64,000 nt of DNA from Arctopsyche grandis (taxonomy: Eukaryota > Arthropoda > Insecta > Trichoptera > Hydropsychidae), in the NCBI RefSeq assembly GCF_051622035.1, contig NC_135365.1, positions 16,968,001-17,032,000 of the forward strand, given 5' to 3'. Below, piece after piece: positions 43,475 to 54,920 of the stretch. Below the pieces are notes generated by a model. The model saw nothing but the letters and a program-made list of their open reading frames with translations, searched no databases and had not been told where the DNA came from. Position 1 is the stretch's first letter. Every line of letters starts with the position of its first letter. Position numbers and translations under genes: made by a program.

Positions 43475-45757
43475 TACATATATGTGCCTATATGTACATA
43501 CATAGGTTGTTATCTTCTGGGAAGAATAAATTATGACAAAAACGTATGTTCATTTCGATGGTTGCAAATTTATTGTCAGATCAATCTTTATAAAAGTAGT
43601 TTTTTTTTATTTTTAAATCCATTCATTCAATTTGTTCCACGGAAGAATCAGTTTTAAATTATGTAATATAGGTATATTTAAAATATATGTAGGTGTCTGT
43701 TAGTCTATGAGACTAAATCCAACGTTGACTTGTAAATAGTTGTTGATAAGTACAGTGTTTATATGTATTGCTTTAAAAGATTTTGATGGAAAATGTTTTT
43801 AGTTGGAATGTTATTCCAAGTAAAATCAGACTATTACTTCAAAATCAAGAATCGAAAAGAAGTGGGGATTTAGAAACTCAAAAGTGATGCTGCGGTTTTA
43901 AAAGTAAAAATGTGTACTCTCAGATTCTGCCTCGTGAAAAAACACCCGGAAAAAGCGATACTTTGTTCGGACGAGATCAGCTCCTTCCACCTACTACTAA
44001 TGCATCTTGCATTCGTGATAAATTGACATCATCAATTACCCGGAAGTAGAGTGAGGGGTCGTTTAACGAAAAAAAAACGGCAGTTGAAAAGCAACCATTT
44101 CGCTCGCTGTCTCTGAAGAATTGATGGATGGCGTCGGTCTGGTGGATTCGGGGAAGTTCTCGAAAAGAAACCAAGAGTGTTCGCCCTAATACGTGTACGT
44201 GCTCCTTTTCCAATATGATTATTTTATTTACATCCATTTGTAAATACACATAGAGAACAGGAGAGACAGAGACGCGTTTGCAATGAAAGGGGAGGAAGAC
44301 GGGATGGAGGGATAAAGTTACGGATAATACGCCGGGTGGGCTCTTCTCATCGCACGACATCCGGATCAATTTATCATAAGGAGTTTACATACGTAATTTG
44401 TTTTCAATAAGCTGTCAAATTTTCGTAAATAATTTGAACTCGTTCGAAATTTGAGAAACTCATAAAATATATGAGCTACATACAAATGTAATTATATAAT
44501 ACATGCACATGTGAGAGAGGAGTGAGAGTATTGGATGTACTTAAGATGGGTGTGAATAATTGATACGATAAATATACATATTCTAGAATAATATAAACAC
44601 CGAATCATATTTATTTTCATTGAATTGGATTGTATTTTAATGACTTTAGCGGAATTTTGAGTCTTAAAGATTTGTTTTCATATCAAAACTGCTACAATGG
44701 TCTATCTTATGTTCAAATAAAGAACAAGATAAAATTCTCAATAGAGACGTTATTGCTTTAAAGTCTCGTTCAAAAGGTATTTCTCATTTTTAGAACCACT
44801 CTTAATGCTGTGAAATCTCTCTGGAGGACTCCATTCTAGACACACATACATACATACATTCAACTAAAATAAGACGAAAAAGCGAGCGTTTCACTGCACC
44901 GTACAACTGGCTGTAAAAACCAATTACTTTGTCCGACAAAACTAGTGTTTGGCCCTTTCTTTTCCCACGCCTTATTTTTTTTTATTTGGTTTTATTTTAT
45001 TTTTATTTTTGCAGACTCATTCGTCGGCGTCAAAGGGCAAACACGGAAAAGCGAAGGCAATTCGACGTTTGCGATTTTTCCGCCATTTTCGTGCGGAAAA
45101 TTAACCGAACCTGGCCTGGTGCACTCTACTGCAAAAGCTGCTGCGTATTAACTCGTGCTTCGTGTACCGCATGATGTTTATTAAATGCACTTCTGTGTGC
45201 ATGCGCAAGTATGTATGTAATTTTTTGTGTGTGTGTGCTTATGCATGCTATACATTATGGTTCTAATTACTAACGAGAGGGGGTGCTTTATGCTAATATT
45301 TCTTTTAATCAGACTGCTTTGGAATGTACCTCTTTATTTCATTAATTGAGACGGTCAGTTGAACGAAGGCGTGTTTTAAAGAGTTCTATGGTTTTATGTA
45401 TAGTGTGCTAATTTAACATTACTTCTCTCATAGATGTAAATTTTCATGTACGCTTATGAATTTAAAAGTCTTTCAATGTATTGAAACTTTGAAAGACTTT
45501 TTAAATGATATATTTTTTTTCTATTGATGTTATTTTTCATTTTAAGTTTTACGTACATACATATGTGTGTGCCATGACAGGCAATTACTCCAAGGCAACG
45601 CATACAGTAAGATTATTTTTGAACACAAGTACTAACAATTTTTGAAATATAACAGTATGTACATAGAATACAATAGAGATGTATATGCACAATCAACAGT
45701 TTGTTTTTGATAAACAGCAAATTAGCCTGAAATACATTATGTAGGTAGCATATTTTT
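43475..45757. other. Intergenic; GC-richer blocks 43880-44360 and 44900-45180
   Basis: A 130-codon minus frame at 43977-44369 is the longest non-transposon open frame here, but no domain or codon signature supports it. No match to window repeats in these blocks. Rest A+T-rich. Confidence 0.4.
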
Positions 45758-45962
45758 GGTAAACGGATTATTCCGCAAAAAGTGATGTTGCGCAAGTCAC
45801 TAAAATCTCGATCACGGATCATATCTGGCACTCGAGTTCTCGTTAGTACGATATTTCGCGTGGGTATCTTTCGATTTATGGAGTTTTTGGGTGCTAGATG
45901 TTCCATTATCGAGAGTTTAGTGACGTGAGCGACATCGCTTTTTGCGGAATAATCACCGAACC
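45758..45962 (+). mobile_element. Small element M, copy 3, exact 9-bp duplication
   Basis: 205 bp, ends GGTAAACGGATTATTCCGC and inverse GCGGAATAATCACCGAACC, flanked by CATATTTTT on both sides (45749-45757, 45963-45971). Interior ATATCTGGCACTCGAGTTCT matches 24708-24920. Confidence 0.8.
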
Positions 45963-46114
45963 CATATTTTTATAAGAATTTCAGCACAAATTTCAGATGT
46001 TAATACCTCGAATTTTGCGAGAAACTGAGGTGTTGGATCCCTCACAACAATTAAATAGCTGAAACGGCTGATCTGTGTTTTAATAACTACAAAATGTCTC
46101 CAGTAGCATATTTG

Positions 46115-46185
46115 GCTGGAACTTAAATCCACGACCTCTTTACTGGTATACAATCACTCTACCACTGTGCACTACACTGTGATTA
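46115..46185 (-). repeat. tRNA-like SINE head (minus)
   Basis: Minus strand has AGTGGTAGAGTGATTGTATACC (A-box area) and CGTGGATTTAAGTTCC (B-box-like). No stable full cloverleaf. Confidence 0.4.
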
Positions 46186-46389
46186 TTTTAAATATCAGTC
46201 ACTATTCTTTAGTGATTTTAAAAGACGCAAGCTCTTTTCTCAATTAAAAGAATTGATACATTTTCAATTGATAATGTATATCAAAAATAAAATCTAGAAT
46301 AAACAAAAGGTGCCAATACATAAAGTTTTTCACTGTGAAATCATAGTGGGACGTGGATCAACCGAGTCGATTCATTTAGAGTACATAAT

Positions 46390-46575
46390 CATCATCATCG
46401 TCATTTACAGCCATTCACTGTTCATTGCTGGATGAAGGCGTCTCTCCAACACGCTTCCACTTGTCTTTGTTTTATTCCAACAATCCATCCATCCATATTC
46501 CTTCACCCTTTTCCATTCTCTCGGGTAGTATTCAAGAACTATTCATTCTTCTAGCCACATGACCCACCCGATATC
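46390..46575 (-). mobile_element. RTE-like LINE 3' end
   Basis: Plus strand has TTCATTGCTGGATGAAGGCG, ACACGCTTCCACTTGTCTTT and CCATTCTCTCGGGTAGTATT, the same as 1-236. Confidence 0.7.
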
Positions 46576-46624
46576 AATTAAATGTGTACATGCAAATGGT
46601 AAACGGAATATTTCCCACATAAGC

Positions 46625-47060
46625 CAGCAGCATAGCTCGGACGTTAAGCTTCTGCTTACCGTCAAGAAGGTGCCGGGTTCAATACCTGAATGAAAATGAA
46701 TTTTTCAGAGTATGCTGTTGGTCAGACCTGGATTTGTGACTCCAGGTTGATCGTTTCCTATCAGAGTTTGCCAATTTTCTCTGATTTCATTGTTGAAACG
46801 GTTCCCGGAAAAAAAATTGGCTAAAAATCCTTCCTACCTACTATGTCACCACTATTTGAAATTTGATTGATGTACAATAAAAATTTATGTACAATTCATA
46901 GATGTCTCGTTAATTTGCGAGTTTTTTCAGTGTCTCGCAATTCAACGACTTATAATAAAAATGCTGCATTTGTATTTGTAATTGGCCAGGAAGGCGCATT
47001 GGGATTTACCTGTAAGGCCTTCCTGGTATATATGTAAAATAAAATAAAATAATAAAATAA
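46625..47060 (+). mobile_element. SINE, full-length-looking
   Basis: CAGCAGCATAGCTCGGACGT head (A box), CCGGGTTCAATACC B box, body with TCAGACCTGGATTTGTGACT, TTTCCTATCAGAGTTTGCCA, GTTGAAACGGTTCC, 'CTACTATGTCACCACTATTT', and 3' end TGTAAGGCCTTCCTGG plus AATAAAATAA tail. With 54921-55320 it is the best copy. Confidence 0.85.
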
Positions 47061-48204
47061 ATGTTACCTGTTTTGGTTTTATTTGCATATATTTTTTTAT
47101 TCAATTTTTTTATAATAGCTTTTCTGTGTGTGGGATCTTCGATTGAGAAATACTTGAATATAGCTGGGGTAAGCAATCGTAGGTAATCATAGAACCGTCA
47201 TCTCCCTGTCAACATGGTTGTAAGATATCACATTATCATAAATGTGTTTCAACGTCTAACGATGCCAATGATCTAAATCGAAAATTTCGCTGTTTGTTCT
47301 GTTAGTTAAGAAATGGGTAAATTCGAATTTGTGCCGCTTTATTGGAACGTATTGCAGTAGCAGTTCGAATACACAAAAGGTATTAAACGAATCGTGTGCA
47401 AACTATTATAATCCAATCGAAACACATCTTGAAACATGGCAAACGAGCAATTATATCGTCAACAGCGTACGCGAACGTATCAACTATGTACATAATTGTG
47501 TGTGACGCACGGGTATGTAACTCTCGCGCGCGATCAATAGGGGGTAACTGCTACGGTTAAACGTCGCGAAAACGTTACAACTTCACGGGAATTGAGGTTT
47601 GAGGGAGATATGGGGGGGGTGGGTGGGGGGGAGAGGGAAATATCCTCGTTTTCCCCGAGCTTAACTACATAATAGAATGCTCAAATTTATGGCGGCGAAC
47701 GATCGTAAACCTGCGGGCATAACTTTGTCAACGTTTCGCCCGAGCCGAGCCGCGTCGGCGAATCGGTACAAACTGGGCTACATTGACGTTTGATTGTCGC
47801 ATTTATTAGACGATTAATCGACTGTGGACCACCCGACACCCCCCCACCCCCCCAGCTACCCATTCGCGACCTAAGTTGCCGTGTCGGGCAAAAACGTGAA
47901 CGATTCCGGGTACGTGTTAAGGTTTGGACCGTTTCACGTTACGGTTGCGGGCGGCTCACTTTAGAGCTAGGTGTGTTTTGAATGGTGTTCGGGAAATGGG
48001 ATTATAGTTTGATTTTATGCGATTTTTATTTGTGTATTTTGAAGTATGTCTTTGTTTGGGTTTTTCTATACGTGCTGGCTTAGTCTGGGAAATTACATTA
48101 TTTTTAATGGACATATGCATTGTATCATATGTATGTACATATTTTTTACTACAAAAAAATTATGTCTATAAACATTATATTATATTTTATGTACATATAT
48201 ATAC
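47061..48204. other. Intergenic; GC-richer block 47500-47960
   Basis: 47500-47960 is GC-rich with G-runs (47605-47630) and C-runs (47837-47852). No gene recognised. Confidence 0.4.
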
Positions 48205-48900
48205 ATATATAAATTACGATTATTTCTGGGATTCTTACTACGAGTTAGTAAACCTTTCCAGAGTGCGTTGGTGCTTAAAATTCTTTATGAATCTCTAGTA
48301 CGCAGCATTCTAGAATTTTTTTCCATTTTATGGAATCCTACCCATATAACTCATTCATTGAAGATTGAGAGAATCGACAAACGGTTTCTCAGATATCTTT
48401 ATATGAAATGGTATGGTTATTATCCTCGGCTATATCCTAGTGCATTCCTATTAGGGGCGTTGGGTTTCAACTCATTCAGTCTCGTCGGGATATGTTACTG
48501 GAACTTTTTTAAGCTGTTGAATGGGATTATACACAATCCTCAGGTTCTTAATGAATTTAGGTTGTTTGTTTCTCCTGTGTCTCGCACAAATATGTTGGCA
48601 ACGTCTCCTATATCTAGGGCGATATATCTGCTCAACCAGACTGCTGGTAAAATTGACCTCTTCAATTAAACTATGCTAATCTGGTTGAGTGGTTGTTGAG
48701 GAATGCCAGTGGCTGATTTTTCCAATTATAAATGTGAATGATTGTTATTTTTATGATTACAATGATGTTGTGATATTATTGTTATTATTATAAGTTATTA
48801 TTATTGTTATCATGTTATTATTATTGAATGACTGGCTACAGTGACGCGTTGGAGCTCTCTGTAATTTCACTGTGGCTTATATGTTAAATAAATAAATAAA
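48205..48900 (+). pseudogene. LINE RT C-terminal remnant and 3' tail
   Basis: An open frame (48268-48669) continues upstream in the same frame from ~48235 and reads LKILYESLVRSILEFFSILWNP, LKIERIDKRFLRYLYMKW, LLGALGFNSF, FFKLLNGI, typical of the region after the RT domain in jockey/CR1-group LINEs. The 3' part holds TTATTATTGTTAT repeats and ends TTAAATAAATAAATAAA. 5'-truncated. Confidence 0.75.
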
Positions 48901-49249
48901 ATTGAATGCCTGATTGTCTGTCTGTCTATCTTACTGTCTCGAATAGGCTCCTAAACCACTCAACCGATTACTTTGGAACTTTCAGGATTTGTTGTATGCA
49001 TGTCCGGGAAGCTTACCGTGAAAAAAACTCTTAGTAATTATATTCGTAAATACGATTTTACCGACGCGATAGTTTGAAGCGTCATTGTGTAGTCAAGGAA
49101 ATGTGTTCGTTGGTAAGCACGTTGCCAGTTGGTTTATGACGACACGGCATTGAAGAGAGGTTAGTAGAGCTCCAACCATCACTTAAAACGGGTACGGGAA
49201 CGGGAATTGCATGCCTTATTCTGGCATTGTAACGCATAGCGGGTTCAGC
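48901..49249 (+). mobile_element. Dispersed repeat E, copy 2
   Basis: Starts at TTGAATGCCTGATTGTCTGT right after the LINE tail; contains CGAATAGGCTCCTAAACCAC, CATGTCCGGGAAGCTTACCG and ends CGGGTTCAGCTAG before T. Inverse of 7687-8095. Confidence 0.55.
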
Positions 49250-49264
49250 TAGTTTAAATATCCG

Positions 49265-49425
49265 ATCTATCTCATCATCCTTTAATGCTATTCACCATCT
49301 GCTGTAGGATGGTCTCCACAACACGCTCTGTTTTTCGTCTACTCATCTTCCCTGCGGTCTTCCTTTTTCCCTTTTGGATTCTTTCGGGTTCCATTTCAGC
49401 ATTTATTTTGACCTGTCTATCTATT
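49265..49425 (-). mobile_element. RTE-like LINE 3' end, degraded
   Basis: ATTCACCATCTGCTGTAGGA, CCACAACACGCTCTG, GCGGTCTTCCTTTTTCCCTT and ATTCTTTCGGGTTCCATTTC line up with 1-236. Confidence 0.6.
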
Positions 49426-49684
49426 GATATAAAATAAAAATCCATGTTTGTCCATTAAACTTTAAAACTCAAGTTCAATATACGGTTTGTAAAATAAAGC
49501 GTTATTATATAATTTAAAACCAATCTGTATTTTTAACGCTTTTAATGGTTCGAAAAGCAATAAATAATATATTTTTACAAATTTTATACTCTGATTGTTC
49601 ACCTCCATATTTTTAATTACGTATGGATAAATTAAACCGATTTGTATTGCGTTGATATGAAAAAAACATAGAGTGAAAAAATAA

Positions 49685-49925
49685 TAATGTACTAAAATAT
49701 AAAAAAAAATATTATAAAATAAAATAAAATGGCAATTTAAACAATTTTTCAATAACAAATGTACGAAAATATAAACTATAAATATATAAAATGTGTGGAA
49801 TTTTATGATTAGGATTTCAATCAAAAAGATTTCAATGATTGGGATTTCAATAAAAAAATGATCCCGGCTTAAACTAATGTAATTAAATATATTACTAAGG
49901 GGCTTGGGCCGCCCCTTATCATAAT
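49685..49925 (+). mobile_element. Repeat A, copy 4
   Basis: TGTACTAAAATATAAAAAAA start, AGGATTTCAATCAAAAAGAT, GATCCCGGCTTAAACTAATG, end GGGGCTTGGGCCG. Confidence 0.7.
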
Positions 49926-50848
49926 TTTGATCATTGGGAAATGTAATACAATTAAATAAAATACACGTAAATTTTAATATACGTATATATGTATATAATA
50001 CTTTGCGTTTGACGATTTTTGATTGTAATGGACAATAAGATTTTTTATTTGATTAAATTGAATAAAAATTATGTGTTCGCACATTAAACGTGTTGATTTA
50101 CGACATGTTGTGAAATTGGCTACAATAAAATACGAGGCTGAAGGAGGGGCAGGGACGCCAGTATACTGATACGGCCCACTATACTTTTTAACGGTTTGCA
50201 CGTAAAATATGCGACTCGCAAACTACGGCACATTATTATCGGCACGGCCTATACATAGTTTATGGCCAATCCTCGTAAAAAAGCGCGCACACACACACAC
50301 ACATATATGAATACATATATGTAGACTCACGTCTGGAAATGAACGTGTTGGGGGGGGGGGGGCTTTGAATGATCCGAATCGTGGATTTTTGTTCTCATAA
50401 CCGGGAACGGAACGTCCCTTGGGATTGGAATTGGCACGGCCCGAAATAATTGTGTGTGCCGAATAACCGCTTTCTCTGGGGATGCTGAACTATATATGTA
50501 TGTACGTACATATATACGGTTAGATTTCGAAAGTGATCTAAAAATGGCTATATATATTCATGCGGACGTATCGTTAAGCTTTCCGAACGATCCGGGGAGA
50601 AAGTTTTCCCGGGGAAAAGTGTGTCCGTTTCGGTTTCCGAAATGTGCCACTTCAGCTCGGCTTAACGACTATTGGACGCTTTAAATGTGTACATTTGTAA
50701 GTAAACTAGGCTAATCAAATTAAGTCAATCAAAAGGTTGAAATTTCGACTCGAAGTGTGGTTTTCGAGTGGGAGTGAAAATTTGCAACGGATTCGGGGGT
50801 GGATTTTCCGGGATTTTGTTTTAAATTCGAAAACGAGGGAAAAAAGAT
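49926..50848. other. Intergenic; GC-richer 50360-50700; G13 run
   Basis: A run of 13 G lies near 50350-50363 and a (CA)n near 50288-50303. No gene recognised. Confidence 0.4.
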
Positions 50849-50920
50849 GGGCTCAACCGGGATTTGAACCCGGGACCTCTCGCACCCAAAGCGAGAATCA
50901 TACCCCTAGACCATTGAGCC
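50849..50920 (-). tRNA. tRNA-Pro (UGG), copy 4
   Basis: Minus-strand 72-nt cloverleaf with the common sequence, anticodon TGG. The downstream T-run is short (plus AAAAA at 50840-50845). Confidence 0.97.
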
Positions 50921-50975
50921 GCATGTGTACTGTGCGTAATTGATAACAAGTGTACAAATTGTGTGCCGGTGAAAT

Positions 50976-50998
50976 GATGACACCTATGAAACGTCATC
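50976..50998 (-). promoter_or_regulatory. Upstream dyad of tRNA-Pro copy 4
   Basis: GATGAC (50976-50981) and GTCATC (50993-50998), 56-78 bp before the tRNA. Flanking bases (GTACAnTTGTTAT nearer the gene) also match copy 1. Confidence 0.5.
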
Positions 50999-51749
50999 GG
51001 TTTACGAAATGGTTTGCAAATTTTACGGCCGACTCGGCATTAATTCGAAGTGTGTTCAAATCGAATGTTTGTTTATTGAATGTTGTTCAAAATATTTTGA
51101 TATTGTGTACTCAGCAGCAATTCGTCCATATCTGTACACGTGTCATATATTACATCATGACTGAATCATAAATTTATGTGATATTGAATAGATATAATCG
51201 TAGTTGATGTTTTCCATAGAAATCTTCTGATTTGTATGTTTGTTTGGTGTTTCATTTGGTCTATTTATGGATATGGGCAAATATGTACATACATACATAT
51301 GTATATAATATATCATTGAATCTCTATGAAGGTTTGTTCAAAGATTTGCTACATTATTTATTGGATATCATTACAACAATCAAAAAGGATCGTATTATTA
51401 TTTAGTTTTAAGAATTCTATCATAATGTCAGTGACTTATTTTTTGTGTGAAAATTTTTTAACCCTATTACGGATGCTAGTTTCTAACACAAACGCGCACG
51501 ATGGGTCCGTCGGACCCTTGCGTATATCGGCTTGCTTTTTTAATGTTTTATTGTTTATAATCAGGATTCCGAAAACTATGTTCCGCGGAACACCAGTGTT
51601 CCGCTGAACCTGAATAGGTGTTTCGCGACAATTTGGAAAGGTTTTATACACTACAACACATTTAAAGGTTTTCTACTTCATATTTGAAGGCGAGTGATGA
51701 TATCATCAACTGATTTAGGACTTTTGAACAGTTTTTCGCTTAAGCGTTA
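50999..51749. other. Intergenic; possible piggyBac-like and hAT-like ends
   Basis: TTAACCCTATTACGGATGC (51458) with palindrome GGGTCCGTCGGACCC (51503-51517) resembles a piggyBac-like end; TGTTCCGCGGAACACC (51581) resembles a hAT-like end. No partner ends found. Confidence 0.3.
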
Positions 51750-51905
51750 TTTCCATGGACATTTTGTCGCGTGATCATTTTTTTGCGTGAACCATTTGTC
51801 GCGTGAAGATTTTGACGCGGGTATATTTTGCCACTGCACCAATTGTCGGGTAAGTTTTGTCGTTGAACCTTTTGGAAGTGAACTAATTGTCGCGTAACCA
51901 TTTTC
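51750..51905 (+). repeat. ~16-bp-period array, locus 4
   Basis: GGACATTTTGTCGCGTG, ATCATTTTTTTGCGTG, AACCATTTGTCGCGTG, AAGATTTTGACGCGGG, TATATTTTGCCACTGC, ACCAATTGTCGGGTAAG and later AACTAATTGTCGCGTAAC follow with ~16-bp spacing. Confidence 0.7.
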
Positions 51906-52069
51906 TCATTTAAATTTACTTTTTTTTTCTCATTTACATTTACTTTTGCATTGTTTTCCCATTTATCATTGAATTTCAGTTCTTCAAAAGTCTTCTATAT
52001 CCGATTTCGATGCAATAATTTGTTTTATTTTTTTTTCGACAAACGTAAATGACAGTCTTAAAATGTTTT

Positions 52070-52285
52070 ATTATCTAATATATAATTTTGAAAGAGACTT
52101 TGTATGTATGTAAGTTCGTAGAATTCGTGACGTTATCGAAAAAATCAAATCTTCAATTACGACGATATCGATATCGATTTCGATTTCGTTTTTGATTTCG
52201 ATTCCTTTTTCAGTTTCGGATCCCGATTCCTTTTTAAGTTCTGGATTCAGATTCTTATTTCGGATCCGGATCCGGATTCCTGTTT
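52070..52285 (+). repeat. GATTTCGATTTCG / GGATCCGGATTCC repeats after a Helitron-like 5' end
   Basis: TCTAATATATAATTTTGAAA at 52074 matches the 5' end of 5888-6104. It is followed by runs of CGATTTCGATTTCG and TTCCTTTTTCAGTTTCGG. Confidence 0.5.
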
Positions 52286-52287
52286 CA

Positions 52288-52552
52288 GTTCCGGTTATAT
52301 TTGAGAGCGGCGGAAGTCTAATTTTCAGTTCCAAAAGCACTATTCCCGTTTGACTTTATTCACAAATTACTTATTTTATTCGATATGTCCAGAATCTCGG
52401 AAAAGTCAAATCCACGTATTACAGGCCACCAGTATTTTTAAATATTGCTTCACGCAAAACATTATATTTAATGCTCCGCGTTTTTTTTTTTTGATATTTC
52501 TTGAAATTAAGAAAATTTGACATATGCCACTTTTGATTATGACGGCTCGAAT
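52288..52552. mobile_element. TA-flanked small element C, copy 2
   Basis: CGGTTATATTTGAGAGCGGC to TTGATTATGACGGCTCG; interior matches 33967 and 53283 copies. Contains a T-run of 12-13 near 52485. Confidence 0.6.
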
Positions 52553-53282
52553 GTAGAAATTAAATCAATATGGTAATTTTCCATTATTTAAATTGGCGTA
52601 TATTTACTTGAAACCCCTTTTGTATACCAGTCCCAGTACATACATACATATCTAGTTTTCCGAAGCCTGCATAGATTATGTTATGTATATGTATACATAT
52701 TGATTTTCGTTTGAATTTTTAGCCTGCGTTCAGATGAATACATGTACATACATATGTTTTTATATAAAATTGACAATTGTACGAAATTTGAGCGGTTCCT
52801 CTCCCTACAACTGTGATGCAGTTGAAACCGCTCTGAAGTGGTATCGTTCCCGAACAGGTACCACAATCGTGTACCCAAACTGTTTGCTCTGGTTTGCGCG
52901 AATTCGATTCGAACGCGCTCTGTACGACAAACACGCGTTTTGCGCGATCGCATCTCTCTGTGCTTCTATTTCCGTCTGTATATACATACATATGTATGTA
53001 TGTATGTATGTAGGTTTGTCAGTATTTATTTGTTGACGAGTCGTGGGAATGTTCCGGCGAATGCTTCGAACAAAGCGATGGAATCGGTTGTTTTAGTTGC
53101 GATTCTGATTCCGATTAATCGCCGTTGAATCCTAGCTGGTAATTCAGTTTGGTCAGTTTGCACGAGTGTGTCTTTCATATATGTGTATATATGAGTGGGA
53201 TTTTTTATGTCTGTTTGGGAAGTTGTCGTCGATCTATCCGACCTCTATTTTATGTACGTGTAAACCGATTATGTGCTATATA
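52553..53282. other. Intergenic; GC-richer block 52780-53120
   Basis: Overlapping open frames of 60-100 codons in the block show no domain. No window repeat match. TATGTATG repeats at 52985-53011. Confidence 0.4.
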
Positions 53283-53540
53283 TGAGCCGTTATATTTAAA
53301 AGTGGCGGAAGTTCAATTTTCAGTCCCAAAAACGCTATTTCAGTTTGACTTCATTCACAAATTGTTATCACTACTTTTAATTCGATATGTCCAGAGTCTC
53401 GGAAAGGCAGAATAAACTTATTAAAGGCCACCAGTATATTTAAAAATTGTAAAACGTAAAACATTATATTTAATGGTGTGCGAAATATTTCTGGAAATGA
53501 AGAAAAGTTGACTTTTGTCAATTTCAAATATAACGGTTCA
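53283..53540. mobile_element. TA-flanked small element C, copy 3
   Basis: 258 bp with ends TGAGCCGTTATATTTAAAAG and inverse TTTCAAATATAACGGTTCA, TA on both sides. Best-preserved copy of the family. Confidence 0.75.
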
Positions 53541-54920
53541 TATTAATGTATAATATATGCAAGTATGCTCGGTCATACAAAAGCAATTTTGTTGTTTTAA
53601 ATTGAAATTTGAAGGAGATGTATGTATAATAGTTGGGCGAGATGTGTGGATATTAATAATTTGCTTGATTTTTATGCTGTTTTTAATAGAGTGGTTTTCA
53701 ACTTTTTGGGATGAGCGCCAAATGGAAATATTTTGTACCAAATAGGGTGTCACCAAATTTTACGTTTTTTACGAACATTCTAGAAAATTTTCGGTACATA
53801 CGGTATTGCCGTTGTTTGAGACCATTTGCTGTAATATCTTAGTATTTAGGTGGATAATAATAACAAAAATTACTGACAAATAAAATTTTACTAACTTGAA
53901 TATGACAATGACTTTTGTTAGTGTCTTTTTTTATGAGATTTTTAGATTTAAAGATTTTTGGCCTTTGTAAATTTAAAATAATTGTAATTAATCAGATTGT
54001 GATTTATTATGTGCTTCAAAATACTTATAAATAATTATCTATCGAATTTTAAAAGTCAAAAATATACTTTTTTCTTTACATGTTTTTTTTCTCGAGCTAC
54101 ATATAATTAAAGTAAACAAATATCTTTGGCAAAAAGTTTTAAGAATTTATTCAAAACTGATAATTAGAACTAAATAAACTTGATGATCAACTTTTGAAAT
54201 CTACAATTATTTGAATCGTTTTTGTTCATTACAAATTTTTCATGTAAATGATGAAAAATTTTGCATTCTTTTGCCATTTACATACATACTTAGTTCCGTT
54301 GCAAACTTTCAGTTTCAAACTTACATAAATTAATACAGCATGTACATATGTATGTATATATCAATGGCTTTATGTACAGATATTGTATGTCTATTTTTGA
54401 ATTTGTATCGAATTTTAATTTCAAAGTATTTTTGTGGTATACATAAATTAACTTTAAAGGAAAAACCGGAATTATTTCAACATCGCCAAACTTAAAATTT
54501 GATACAAATCCAATAAAACTACCGTCTTCATAAGTTTTGCAATCTTAGGCGTGTTTATTACGATTATTTTTACACCATCGAAGTATCACAATCGATTTAA
54601 ATTTCCATCTTTTGAGCAATCGCCCAAAATGGCAAAGTTTCAAAACGATTGGAAGAATGTAGGAATTTCAGCTGAATCGTTTGTGAAGTGAAATATAAAA
54701 GAGCCTTGTAAAAAATTGACGTACATTAGGGCCGACGAGATGGGGGGAGCCGGGGTGAGGTTCCAGGGCCCGGACTACTTGAGGGGCCCCGTTCCGGAAA
54801 TCGTTCCTATTATACCATACTTTCTTATTTAATTATTTAAAGAAATAGCAACCAACATAAAGGTATTTTTCTAATAGTTCTGATATGTAGATTTATCGCA
54901 TATTAAAAACATACATATAC
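53541..54920. other. Intergenic; possible hAT-like end near 53688
   Basis: GAGTGGTTTTCAACTTTTTGGG (53690 area) looks like a decayed hAT end. Near 54728-54800 GC-rich AGGGCCCGG/GGGGCCCCG may be an old transposon end, with AGGGCCCGGG again at 55350 beyond the SINE. The rest is A+T-rich. Confidence 0.3.

Noticed and set aside
43977-44369. 130-codon minus-strand frame
   Set aside because: No recognisable domain, no signal peptide or repeat pattern; composition of the block explains it.
51458-51517. piggyBac-like end TTAACCCTATTACGG with palindrome
   Set aside because: No opposite end with TTAA was found, so an element cannot be delimited.
53688-53760. hAT-like end GTGGTTTTCAACTTTTTGGG
   Set aside because: No partner end or 8-bp duplication found.
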